NCBI RefSeq assembly: GCF_021650935.1
Contig: NZ_CP091244.1
Location: 496,001-560,000 of the forward strand
DNA from: Thiothrix winogradskyi
GTDB lineage: Bacteria > Pseudomonadota > Gammaproteobacteria > Thiotrichales > Thiotrichaceae
DNA: 64,000 nucleotides
Direction: 5' to 3'
Made by a program: the position numbers and the translations under genes
Shown here: positions 9,599 through 18,798 of the stretch, piece by piece
Numbering within the stretch: position 1 is the first letter of the stretch
How the letters are laid out: each line of letters begins with the position of its first letter
The notes under the pieces: model-generated
The model's input: the letters and a program-made list of their open reading frames with translations, nothing else
What the model was told of the DNA's origin: nothing
The model's database searches: none

Positions 9599-9758
9599 AC
9601 GTCAGATGTAACCATTACGCCACTACGTGCCGTTACAATTTGTTACAAAAACTTTATTCGGTTTCAGGAAATAGCATTTTCCTCAAAGAAAAAGATGCTA
9701 TAAAGTAGCACTCGCTCTTTTAGAAGAAACACAAGAATACGGGGAATTGCTGGCTTCC

Positions 9759-11309
9759 ATGACTATTGATAAAAAACTCATTATTGCTGAGCTTGACACC
9801 CTGCTTGCCAGCCCCGGCTTTCGCGCCAGAAAAGTTATCAAGCGTTTTTTACATTATGTTGTGCATGAAACCTTGGCAGGGCGCGGGGATGCCCTCAATC
9901 AACACAGCATTGCCATCCACGCTTTAAGTAAACCACCCGATTTTTCACCGGTCTACAACCCCTTGGTGCGCATTGAAGCAGGACGCCTGCGTAAATTGCT
10001 GAAAGCACATTACGCGGATGCGAATACCCCCGGTAACATCATGATCACCATCCCAAAGGGAACGTATCAAGCCGCTTTCACCCTGAGAACTCGTCCGCCA
10101 AACACCACAATACCGCCGGAAATTCCGTTAACCCCGCACGTCACCGAAGGGCCGCGTGTATTGCTGCAATGCCGGGTACTCGATACCGCCGCAACCAACG
10201 GTTCTACTCCCCTGTACCATAAAGTGCGCAACGATTTATTGCTGATGTTAAATCGCTTTCGCAATATTCGCGTCGTAGCGGGTGATACACCCGATACAAC
10301 CAAGACTCACCATACTGATTATATCTTGAGTTGCGATCTCCAGATTACCGGCACAGAAACCGCATTATTCCTTGTTCTCACCCATGCACCCAACGCTGAA
10401 TTGGTATGGGCAGACACATTACGCTTAATAACCCACCACACCCAACAGGATTTGGATAAACTGTGGATGCAGGTGGCTGCCAATACGGTTGCGGTACATT
10501 CCGGCAAAATGTTGTACCACTGGGCGCAATACCAACAAAGCATGACACCATCCATTGCGGCTCATCATCAAGCTTTGGTTCATTATCTGGCTTTCCTGCA
10601 CAACATCACCCGTGAAAGTTTTAGCAAAGCCCTCATGAGTTGCCAACAACGCCTGCAACACTTTCCGCATGACAGCAAAGCGTTGGTGATTCTGGCGCGT
10701 CTATGCGGCTACGATCATGTGTTGCAATACCATTTGATTGAGAATCTGGAAACCACTTGGACGCATTCAGCCCGTACTGCCCTGAAGCTTGACCCCGGCA
10801 ATGCGGAAGCGCATTCCATTTTTGCGCACAATCGCTACTTTCTCGGCGATCATGCACTGTGCCGTTCCGAATTGGAAATGGCTCGCCAAACGAATCCGTT
10901 CGACACGTCAATTGAGTATTTGTACGGATTCGGGCTGTACATGACCGGCGAGCATGAGGCAGGCATCCAAGCGATTCGTAACCTCATGGCGCTTCAGTTT
11001 CCGCAACCCGACTGGTACCACGTCCTACCTTTTTTACATGCATTCAATCAAGGCAACTATCAGGAAGCCTTAGTTTTAGCTGAGCGTATTCAGCACTTCG
11101 GCTACTGGGGAGAATTAGCCCGCAGTGTTAGTTGCTTTCGTCTGGGACAAACGGTACGTAGCCAACAAGAGCTTCAGGAATTATTACGTGATAATTCCCA
11201 ACAGCCAAATACCCAAAATTCTGATAATCGGTCTATTTTCTCGCATGAAGCATTAAAAAAAGTATTGCAAACACTGCAAGAAATCAACAAACTGATGACC
11301 TCAAGTTAA
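9759..11309 (+). CDS. TPR protein with N-terminal regulator-like and degenerate TolB-like domains
   Basis: I start at ATG 9759 (516 residues). A TTG at 9747 is also in frame, but the GGGGAA ribosome-site candidate abuts it and so cannot serve it. Residues of about 10-100 (SPGFRARKVIKRFLHYVV, then FSPVYNPLVRIEAGRLRKLL and IPKGTYQAAF) match the domain that heads many TPR or adenylate-cyclase-like proteins, usually followed by a TolB-like domain and TPRs. The middle (about 130-230) fits a diverged TolB-like fold. The C-terminal half is helical and TPR-like. No catalytic motif is visible; a regulatory or scaffold role is inference. No membrane helix is seen. Confidence 0.65.
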   Translation: MTIDKKLIIAELDTLLASPGFRARKVIKRFLHYVVHETLAGRGDALNQHSIAIHALSKPPDFSPVYNPLVRIEAGRLRKLLKAHYADANTPGNIMITIPKGTYQAAFTLRTRPPNTTIPPEIPLTPHVTEGPRVLLQCRVLDTAATNGSTPLYHKVRNDLLLMLNRFRNIRVVAGDTPDTTKTHHTDYILSCDLQITGTETALFLVLTHAPNAELVWADTLRLITHHTQQDLDKLWMQVAANTVAVHSGKMLYHWAQYQQSMTPSIAAHHQALVHYLAFLHNITRESFSKALMSCQQRLQHFPHDSKALVILARLCGYDHVLQYHLIENLETTWTHSARTALKLDPGNAEAHSIFAHNRYFLGDHALCRSELEMARQTNPFDTSIEYLYGFGLYMTGEHEAGIQAIRNLMALQFPQPDWYHVLPFLHAFNQGNYQEALVLAERIQHFGYWGELARSVSCFRLGQTVRSQQELQELLRDNSQQPNTQNSDNRSIFSHEALKKVLQTLQEINKLMTSS

Positions 11310-11468
11310 TACCAAAAATTAATGGTCATGGCGGTGAATACGTATTAATTATTAATCACATATTGATTAATTTAATTTATCGCTGTTTAAAAAAATTGAT
11401 TTAATTAATTGTCGCAACCAGCCTATAAATCAACATAGCTTATTATACGCTGAACGGCGGGGATTTTT

Positions 11469-12575
11469 ATGACTGACACATATTCTCATCCTTATGGAAA
11501 CTGGTTATACAGCACACTATTAATTGCAGTAATCACTCCTCACTTAGCCGGGTGTAATGGTGGTAGTGCCACGGCGCAAAACAATACCAATACCACAACA
11601 CCTGCCATCGCTGCTGCGGCTGCTACACCAACAACGGCCGCCGCCGCGCCCAGTGTGAACGCGCCCCCTATCGCTGCTACCGTTGTCAGCACTACCCCTA
11701 CCACCAGTCAACGCTTCAGTCTGGTGGCGAGTAGCGGTCAAGTGGTTAACCCCAGCAGTTTAAACCAAGACAAAACCGTCTCAGTTGGCTCAAGCGGTGC
11801 ATTAGGAAGGCCAGAAGCGCAAGGTGCCGACATGACGCCGCTGACGGATGCCGAACTGGCAGCGATAAAAACAACCACACCAACCGCAGCAGCACGTATT
11901 ATTCGTGAATCAATCATTGGTTTTGATAGCCGGTTTCACGTCAACCCCTATGCTTACCCGCAACGTGCCGTGGCACTGATCACCTATAATGGCAGTACGC
12001 ATTGCACTGGCTGGCTAGTAAGCCCCGATACCTTGGTAACAGCAGGGCATTGTGTACACGGCGGGGGCAGCAAGGGCAGATGGGGAACCACCACTGCATT
12101 CAGAATTTATCCCGGTTTTTCAGATGGCTATGCCCCCTATGGTTATTGCCAGCCACGTGAGATCTATTCTTCTCTCGGCTGGATTACCGCTGCGGACGGT
12201 GATGCGGATGTTGGGGTTATCAAACTCAATTGCGCCATCGGTAACGCAACCGGCTATTTCAGTTATTTCGTAGCTGCACAAACTGACAATACGGCGATTA
12301 CCATCAATGGCTACCCCGGTGATAAAGCGGATGGCAATCAACAATGGGGCAGTACTGGCATTATTTTGCGCTCAACCCCTGCAAAAATTTATTACGATAA
12401 TGACACGACTGGCGGCATGAGCGGCGCACCAGTTTGGTTGCAACATGATAAGACGGCATGGTCGTTGGGTATCCACACCAACGGCGAAAGCCTCTTGTCA
12501 CCCGGTGCTAACGGCGGTACACGCATTTCTCAGGATGTATTCGATCTCATCACCGCCGTCAAAGAGCTTCCTTAA
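11469..12575 (+). CDS. Putative V8/trypsin-like serine protease lipoprotein
   Basis: The 368-residue product starts with a hydrophobic signal ending in lipobox LAGC (Cys29), so it should be lipid-anchored. Residues of about 30-85 form an Ala/Thr/Pro-rich linker. The protease domain shows a complete triad: His194 in LVTAGHCVHGG, Asp247 in DADVGVIKL and Ser318 in GGMSGAPVW. The fold resembles the glutamyl endopeptidase (V8-like) branch of chymotrypsin-type proteases. GGCGGGGA before the ATG is a good ribosome site. It is monocistronic in an AT-rich setting. Substrate and exact membrane location are unknown. Confidence 0.82.
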   Translation: MTDTYSHPYGNWLYSTLLIAVITPHLAGCNGGSATAQNNTNTTTPAIAAAAATPTTAAAAPSVNAPPIAATVVSTTPTTSQRFSLVASSGQVVNPSSLNQDKTVSVGSSGALGRPEAQGADMTPLTDAELAAIKTTTPTAAARIIRESIIGFDSRFHVNPYAYPQRAVALITYNGSTHCTGWLVSPDTLVTAGHCVHGGGSKGRWGTTTAFRIYPGFSDGYAPYGYCQPREIYSSLGWITAADGDADVGVIKLNCAIGNATGYFSYFVAAQTDNTAITINGYPGDKADGNQQWGSTGIILRSTPAKIYYDNDTTGGMSGAPVWLQHDKTAWSLGIHTNGESLLSPGANGGTRISQDVFDLITAVKELP

Positions 12576-12670
12576 GCCACGCAACTTAACCGATAGATGA
12601 ATCCAGCAAGGCGGCGCGTTACAATGCCCGCCTTGTCACCTGACACTAACGCTGGATTTTTGACCTTACC

Positions 12671-15600
12671 GTGAGCAACCTCATTCAACGCCGCGCTTTG
12701 CGCCTGCAAAATCTGCCCAAGCCTACTTACCCTGAAGAACTTCCGGTCGCCGCTCGCCGTGCAGATATTCTCGCCGCTATTCAAGCGCATCAAGTCGTCA
12801 TTATTTGCGGGGAAACCGGCTCAGGCAAAACCACCCAGCTCCCCAAAATGTGCTTGGAATTGGGGCGTGGCGTGGATGGCTTTGTTGGTCACACCCAACC
12901 CCGGCGCATCGCTGCCCGCAGTGTCGCCGCCCGGATTGCCGAAGAACTCAACACACAACTCGGTCAGCAAGTCGGTTACAAAGTGCGTTTCCACGACCGC
13001 TGTTCGCCGGATAGTTACATAAAGCTTATGACTGACGGTATTTTGCTGGCAGAAATTCAGCAAGATCGCTACCTGCGCCAGTACGACACCCTGATTATCG
13101 ACGAAGCACACGAACGCAGCCTCAATATCGACTTCCTACTCGGCTACCTCAAATGGCTCTTGCCGAAACGCCGTGATATGAAAATTATCATCACCTCGGC
13201 AACAATTGACCCGGAACGCTTTTCACGCCATTTCGACAATGCCCCGATCATCAATGTGTCAGGGCGAACTTACCCCGTCGACATCCGCTACCGCCCCTTG
13301 ATCGACGTGGATGCCGAGGAAGAATTCGAGCGCGATCAAACCCAAGCCATTCTCGATGCGGTCGATGAATTAGGGCGCGAAGCCCCCGGCGATATTCTGA
13401 TTTTCTTACCCGGCGAACGTGAAATCCGCGAAACTGCCGAAGCCTTGCGCAAACACCACCCGCCTGCCACCGAAATCCTGCCGCTGTATGCGCGGCTTTC
13501 CAACGAAGAGCAGCACCGTATTTTCGAGCCGCACGGGCAACGCCGCATTGTGTTAGCCACCAATGTCGCGGAAACTTCCCTCACCGTGCCCGGCATCAAA
13601 TACGTCGTCGACAGCGGCTATGCCCGGATTTCACGCTATTCATGGCGAGCTGGCGTACAACGCTTGCCGATTGAAAAAGTCTCACAAGCCTCCGCCAACC
13701 AACGCTCTGGACGCTGCGGACGAGTTAGCAACGGCATCACCATCCGGCTTTACAGCGAAGACGATTACAACAAACGCCCCGTGTTTACCGAACCGGAAAT
13801 CCTACGCACCAACCTCGCGGCGGTTATTCTGCAACTGGCTACCATGTGGACAGCGGACATTGAAGGCTTCCCCTTTGTCGAACCGCCGGATACTCGCCTG
13901 ATTCGTGACGGCTACAAACTGCTGTTTGAAATCGGCGCGGTCGATAAAAACTTCAACGTCACCAGCAGTGGGCATCAACTCGCCAAACTGCCACTCGACC
14001 CCCGCTTTGGGCGCATGTTACTGGCAGCAAACGATAATGGGGCATTGCGCGAAGTATTGATCATTGTCAGTGCCTTAACCCTGCAAGACCCGCGTGAACG
14101 CCCACTGGATAAACAACAAGCACCTGATGAAAAACATGCACGTTTCAAGGATGAGCAATCCGATTTCCTCAGCTTCCTCAAATTGTGGGATTATTTCCAC
14201 GAGCAACGCAAACACCTATCCCAACGCAAATTCCGCGAACTGTGCCAGAAAGAATTCCTCTCCTACATGCGCCTGCGCGAATGGCACGACATTCACACCC
14301 AATTGCATCAAATGGTGCTGGAAATGGGCGGCAAGGAAAATGACGCTCCAGCCAGTTACGACGCGATCCACCTGAGTTTGCTGACCGGGTTGCTGGGCAA
14401 TATCGGCATGAAGGACGAAGAGCGCGAATACATGGGCGCGGGTGGGCGTAAATTCCACATTTTCCCCGCCTCCCATTTACGCAAAAAACCGCCGCAATGG
14501 GTCATGGCAGCGGAATTGGTGGAAACATCGCGCTTATTCGGGCGCACCATTGCCAAAATTCAACCCGAATGGGTGGAAAAACTCGCCGAACACTTGCTGC
14601 GCCACCATTACACCGAACCGCATTGGGAGCAAAAACAAGCACAAGTTGCCGCGTTTGAACGCACCTCGCTCTACGGCATCACCATCACCCCACGCCGCAA
14701 AGTCAGCTACGGGCGCATTGATCCTGTCACCTGTCGCGAAATCTTTATTCGTCACGCTTTGGTATACGGCGAATACCGCACGGCCGCGCCATTTTTCCAA
14801 CACAATGCCGAACTGATTGCTGACATTGAAATGTTGGAAGCGAAGGCTCGCCGCCGCGACATTCTCACCGACGAACACCGTTTGTATGCGTTTTATGACG
14901 AACGCCTTCCCGCCCATATCGTCAATGGGCATTCTTTCGAGCGCTGGCGCAAAAAAGCCGAGCAGCACGACAGCCAATTGCTGTACCTCACCCATGCTTA
15001 CCTGATGCAGCGTGACGCAGGGCATGAAAAAAGTGGGCAATTCCCCGACAGCTTGCAGGTGCAAGGCATGATTCTGCCGTTACGCTACCACTTTGATCCG
15101 AAAGCCGAAGATGATGGTGTCACGGTACGTTTACCCTTGCTGGGGCTAAATCAACTCAACCCCATCCGCTTCGAGTACTTAGTGCCGGGCATGTTGGAAG
15201 AAAAAATCACCGCGCTGATTCGTGCTTTACCCAAACACATTCGCAAACAGTTTGTACCCGCACCGGATTACGCCCGTGCCTGCATGGAAGCCATCGAACC
15301 TAGTGACACCTTGCCCTTGCAAACATCGGTGGAAAAACAGCTATTACGCATGAGTGGCAGCCAAATTCCACCCGAAGCGTGGGCAGCCATTACGCTGGAA
15401 ACACACTTGCAAATGCGCTTTGAAGTCGCCGATGAAGCGGGTAAAGTGATTCGCAGCGGACGTGATTTAGACACCTTACGCGGCAAAGTGCACGCGCAAA
15501 CCCGCGCGGAATTGGCATCCAAACCCGTGCAATCCATCGAACGGGTCGGCATTACCACATGGGATTTTGGTGATTTACCGGAACTCTATTGGCTGGAAGC

Positions 15601-16411
15601 AGGTGGCATGAAATTGCGCACATGGCCTGCCCTAGTCGATGCCAACAACAGTGTCAGCATTCGCTTGTTTGATAATGAAGCCGATGCCAGCAACGCCCAT
15701 TGGCAAGGCGTATTGCGCCTGTTCTGGCTCGCTTTGCCCGCTGAAGTGAAAGACGTGCCGAAATATGTGCCGCAAATGCAGACCTTGTGCCTGCACTACG
15801 CCGCCACTGGCAAATGCGAGGAACTCAAAGACAGCATCACCCGCTACGTGTTCCGGCAAGCATTTAAAAATCACCTGAGCATCCGCAAGCAGGACAGCTT
15901 TACCCACGCACTGGGTGAATGCCGTTCACAGATTTTTCCGCAAACCCAAGAAACAGCGCGTCTGCTGACCCCGATACTCGCGCTTTACCATGACTTGCGC
16001 AAACAATTAAAAGGCAAAGTGCAACCGGCATGGTTAGAAGCCCTGAATGACATCAGCGAACAATTGAACCATCTGGTGTATGTAGGATTTCTGGACGCAG
16101 TATCCCCAGAGGAGTTACGGCACTTTCCGCGTTACCTCAAAGGCATTCAACGACGTTTGCAAAAATTGGCAGAGAACCCGACCAAAGACAGGGCATTACG
16201 GGTGCAAGTACAACCGTATTGGGATCAGTGGAAAGCGGCTTCGACTACGCTCAGCCAGCGGCGTTCCCTGAGCGAAGTCGAAGGGAACTGGCACGAGTAC
16301 CGCTGGATGTTGGAAGAATTCCGGGTATCGCTATTTGCGCAGGAGCTAGGAACCGCAAGGCCAGTATCAGCCAAGCGGTTAGATGAATTATGGAAAAAAG
16401 CCCAGCCGTAG
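12671..16411 (+). CDS. hrpA: ATP-dependent RNA helicase HrpA
   Basis: This 1246-residue DEAH-box helicase shows Walker A CGETGSGKTTQLPKM, DEAH box IIDEAHERSLNID, motif III TSATIDPE and motif VI NQRSGRCGRV. The helicase-associated/OB region and the long DUF3418 C-terminal half follow. The start is GTG 12671. Compared with E. coli HrpA about 70 N-terminal residues are absent, and upstream there is only a short gap carrying an 8-bp inverted repeat (12607-12635). Near the C-terminus a palindromic repeat-like insert (16240-16282) is translated in frame. HrpA is linked to mRNA processing and rescue of stalled ribosomes. Its stop directly abuts the stop of the convergent kinase gene. Confidence 0.95.
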   Translation: MSNLIQRRALRLQNLPKPTYPEELPVAARRADILAAIQAHQVVIICGETGSGKTTQLPKMCLELGRGVDGFVGHTQPRRIAARSVAARIAEELNTQLGQQVGYKVRFHDRCSPDSYIKLMTDGILLAEIQQDRYLRQYDTLIIDEAHERSLNIDFLLGYLKWLLPKRRDMKIIITSATIDPERFSRHFDNAPIINVSGRTYPVDIRYRPLIDVDAEEEFERDQTQAILDAVDELGREAPGDILIFLPGEREIRETAEALRKHHPPATEILPLYARLSNEEQHRIFEPHGQRRIVLATNVAETSLTVPGIKYVVDSGYARISRYSWRAGVQRLPIEKVSQASANQRSGRCGRVSNGITIRLYSEDDYNKRPVFTEPEILRTNLAAVILQLATMWTADIEGFPFVEPPDTRLIRDGYKLLFEIGAVDKNFNVTSSGHQLAKLPLDPRFGRMLLAANDNGALREVLIIVSALTLQDPRERPLDKQQAPDEKHARFKDEQSDFLSFLKLWDYFHEQRKHLSQRKFRELCQKEFLSYMRLREWHDIHTQLHQMVLEMGGKENDAPASYDAIHLSLLTGLLGNIGMKDEEREYMGAGGRKFHIFPASHLRKKPPQWVMAAELVETSRLFGRTIAKIQPEWVEKLAEHLLRHHYTEPHWEQKQAQVAAFERTSLYGITITPRRKVSYGRIDPVTCREIFIRHALVYGEYRTAAPFFQHNAELIADIEMLEAKARRRDILTDEHRLYAFYDERLPAHIVNGHSFERWRKKAEQHDSQLLYLTHAYLMQRDAGHEKSGQFPDSLQVQGMILPLRYHFDPKAEDDGVTVRLPLLGLNQLNPIRFEYLVPGMLEEKITALIRALPKHIRKQFVPAPDYARACMEAIEPSDTLPLQTSVEKQLLRMSGSQIPPEAWAAITLETHLQMRFEVADEAGKVIRSGRDLDTLRGKVHAQTRAELASKPVQSIERVGITTWDFGDLPELYWLEAGGMKLRTWPALVDANNSVSIRLFDNEADASNAHWQGVLRLFWLALPAEVKDVPKYVPQMQTLCLHYAATGKCEELKDSITRYVFRQAFKNHLSIRKQDSFTHALGECRSQIFPQTQETARLLTPILALYHDLRKQLKGKVQPAWLEALNDISEQLNHLVYVGFLDAVSPEELRHFPRYLKGIQRRLQKLAENPTKDRALRVQVQPYWDQWKAASTTLSQRRSLSEVEGNWHEYRWMLEEFRVSLFAQELGTARPVSAKRLDELWKKAQP
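16240..16282. repeat. REP-like palindrome inside hrpA
   Basis: TTCGACTACGCTCAG (16240-16254) and CTGAGCGAAGTCGAA (16268-16282) are inverted copies differing at one position, separated by 13 bp. The sequence resembles the short dispersed palindromes with a CTGAGCGAAGTCGAA core seen in many bacterial genomes. Here it is translated in frame as part of HrpA. Confidence 0.65.
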
Positions 16412-18667
16412 TTACTGGGTTGCAACCATCGCAGTCTGGCTGCTACGCGGGTAACGGTTCGGATAGCCGTAGTATTTATTCGATACTTCAGGTGATTTCA
16501 TCTTGGTCAACACGCTACCGATGATATTGCATTGTGCCTGATGTAAACGCCCGACCGCATCTTTCAAATTACGCTTACGGGTCTGACCATAAGCACTGAC
16601 AAACACCGTATTACCCGTGCGGTTAGAAATAATCAACGCATCCGCCAAGCCCATCACCGGTGGACCATCGAGGATAATGTGATCGAACATGCCTTCCACT
16701 TCACTCAATAAATCGGTGAAGCGTTCACCTGCCAATAGCTCGGTTGGATTCGGTACCGCAGAACCGGCAGAAATCGCCGATAGGTTTTGCACCGTGGTTT
16801 CCTGAATCAAATCAGCGACATTTTCTTTCTCACCCAACAAGTAATCGCTGATACCCAGACGATTTTCCAAACCCAATTTATTATGGGCCTCGGGATGGCG
16901 CATATCGCAATCAATCAACAGCACTCTTTTGCCGGTGTACGCAAATACAGTAGCCAAATTCACCGCCGTAGTGGTTTTCCCCTCACTGGGTGATGGGCTG
17001 GTGACATTCATGATGAGTGCTAAACCTTGCTGTGACGGCGCTTTCATCATGAGAATGTTTTCCCGCAATGACCGGAATGCCTCTAACATGAACGAGCTGC
17101 CGACCTGCCCACGTAATGCCAACACATTCTTATTATTACGCCCCGAAATATAAGGAATTACCCCCAATAACGGCACAGACCCCATCACACGACGCATGTC
17201 TTCCACGCTTCTTAAACGGTCATCCATCATTTCTGCCATGACTGCCGCCAATAATCCCAGCAGTAAACCCAGCGCTGCCCCCATAAACAGGTTCAACGGA
17301 ATATTGGGTGCAAAAGGTCGGGTTGGCGCAACCGCTTCATCGACAATCGCCACATTACTGGCACTGCTGTCTGCAACACGACCAATTTCATTCAGGCGAG
17401 CTAATAGGCTTTCATAGTTAGTACGGTCAGCTTCAACTTCACGTTGCAAGGTCAAATAGCCAGCAGACTTATCACGATTTCCCATGAGTACCGCTTCCTG
17501 CTTTTTGACTTCACCCCTCAACTCACTTTCACGCTGTTTAGCCGCTTCGTATTCAGCCTGTAATCTGCCACGAGTAGTCCGGTCAATGCTGGAAGATTCA
17601 CGCTGAATTTCCTTGGACAACTCACTAATGCGTGCCTGTAATTGCTGCATTTCTGGGAAATCCGCTTTGAATAGCTTAGATTGATCGCGGTATTCTGCTT
17701 GTACCCGCGCCAACTCTTCCTTCAAACGTTGTATTGCCGGGTTTTCCAAGGTACGGTCAGCACCCGCCACATTTTGAGAACGGTTGAGTGAAGCTTCAGC
17801 CGCAATCCGCGCACTGGTGGCAGCGGTCAGCTCCAGATTAAGAGAATCCAGCACACCGGAAGCAGCAGAACGATCACCATCCAAGGTAATGATCCCCTGC
17901 TTCTTAGCGAAGGCAACCAATTCATGCTCGGAATTCTCCAGCGTAAGCTTAGCTTCTTTCAATTTACCCTCAAGCGTTTCCTTGGTATTGGAAACCGCCT
18001 CGTTACGCAAATTTAAACTCATCTGCTTATAATTGCTCGCTAAGGCATTAACAATTTCTGCCGTTAACTTAGGATCCGTGTGATCGTAACTGATTTTGAA
18101 AATCTGCGAGTCTTCCACCGCATAAATATTCAAATTGCGCCGGAAGTTTTCGCCGACATTACTCTGTTGCGCCTGAGCCTCGTCACCAGCAATGCTCTGC
18201 TTAATGGAGGTCAACCAAGCATAAGCGCGGGCGCGTAAGGAATTATTGTCTTCAAAACGGTCGGCGATCTGCAACTCTTCAATCGTTTCATTGGTCAGGC
18301 GTTCGCTACCCAATAACTCTATCTGCGTTTGATAAAACTCGCGCTCACTGCGTGGGGCACGCGCAGGCTCTGCACGATCCCCCAAGGATACCCGCGCCTC
18401 TTCCGGGGTCACTTGCAAGGTAGTGGTTGCACGGTAGACATCTGGTGACAAAAAGGTAAACACAGCAGTCAGCAAAAACGTTGCCAAAGCAATGCCCAGC
18501 AGCAGCCACTTACGCTGCATTAACCGCCGCCACAACTCACCAAACCCAAACTCCTCAGCTTGGGCACGCGGCGCAACTTCCTCCATAGGAATATACTCCA
18601 CCACCTGAGTATTCCCCGCCGACCGCACTTCGAGGCTTTTCGATTGATTTGCGTAATAGTTTTCCAT
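16412..18667 (-). CDS. wzc: Wzc-type polysaccharide co-polymerase / tyrosine autokinase
   Basis: This inner-membrane protein controls chain length and export of capsule or exopolysaccharide. I start at ATG 18667 (MENYYANQSK), which has AAGGAG seven bases upstream and gives 751 residues. Domains in order: Wzz domain with the first transmembrane helix (LLLGIALATFLLTAVFTF), a long periplasmic coiled coil with the GNVR region, a second helix (FMGAALGLLLGLLAAV), then the BY-kinase domain with Walker A SPSEGKTTTAVN, Walker A' LLIDCDMRHPE and Walker B HIILDGPPVMG. The tail NKYYGYPNRYP is the autophosphorylated Tyr cluster. It is last in the operon. No Wzb phosphatase or Wza exporter is nearby. Confidence 0.93.
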   Translation of the reverse strand: MENYYANQSKSLEVRSAGNTQVVEYIPMEEVAPRAQAEEFGFGELWRRLMQRKWLLLGIALATFLLTAVFTFLSPDVYRATTTLQVTPEEARVSLGDRAEPARAPRSEREFYQTQIELLGSERLTNETIEELQIADRFEDNNSLRARAYAWLTSIKQSIAGDEAQAQQSNVGENFRRNLNIYAVEDSQIFKISYDHTDPKLTAEIVNALASNYKQMSLNLRNEAVSNTKETLEGKLKEAKLTLENSEHELVAFAKKQGIITLDGDRSAASGVLDSLNLELTAATSARIAAEASLNRSQNVAGADRTLENPAIQRLKEELARVQAEYRDQSKLFKADFPEMQQLQARISELSKEIQRESSSIDRTTRGRLQAEYEAAKQRESELRGEVKKQEAVLMGNRDKSAGYLTLQREVEADRTNYESLLARLNEIGRVADSSASNVAIVDEAVAPTRPFAPNIPLNLFMGAALGLLLGLLAAVMAEMMDDRLRSVEDMRRVMGSVPLLGVIPYISGRNNKNVLALRGQVGSSFMLEAFRSLRENILMMKAPSQQGLALIMNVTSPSPSEGKTTTAVNLATVFAYTGKRVLLIDCDMRHPEAHNKLGLENRLGISDYLLGEKENVADLIQETTVQNLSAISAGSAVPNPTELLAGERFTDLLSEVEGMFDHIILDGPPVMGLADALIISNRTGNTVFVSAYGQTRKRNLKDAVGRLHQAQCNIIGSVLTKMKSPEVSNKYYGYPNRYPRSSQTAMVATQ

Positions 18668-18798
18668 CACCGCTCCTTGAGCATTGCCGCTACCGGCTAT
18701 CATTAACGCCGACAGAGATTTCTGAAATTAAATCAATAATAGTACACGGCACAATAACTGCAATAAATGCCGTGCTTCAAAACAGCCCAACCATTCTA

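Noticed and set aside
11310..11468. Small AT-rich palindromes after the TPR gene as a mobile element or origin
   Set aside because: Short, irregular, with no target duplication, DnaA boxes or iterons visible.
12607..12635. 8-bp inverted repeat CAAGGCGG/CCGCCTTG upstream of hrpA as terminator of the protease gene
   Set aside because: No T run follows; could be an operator or chance, so not listed as a terminator.
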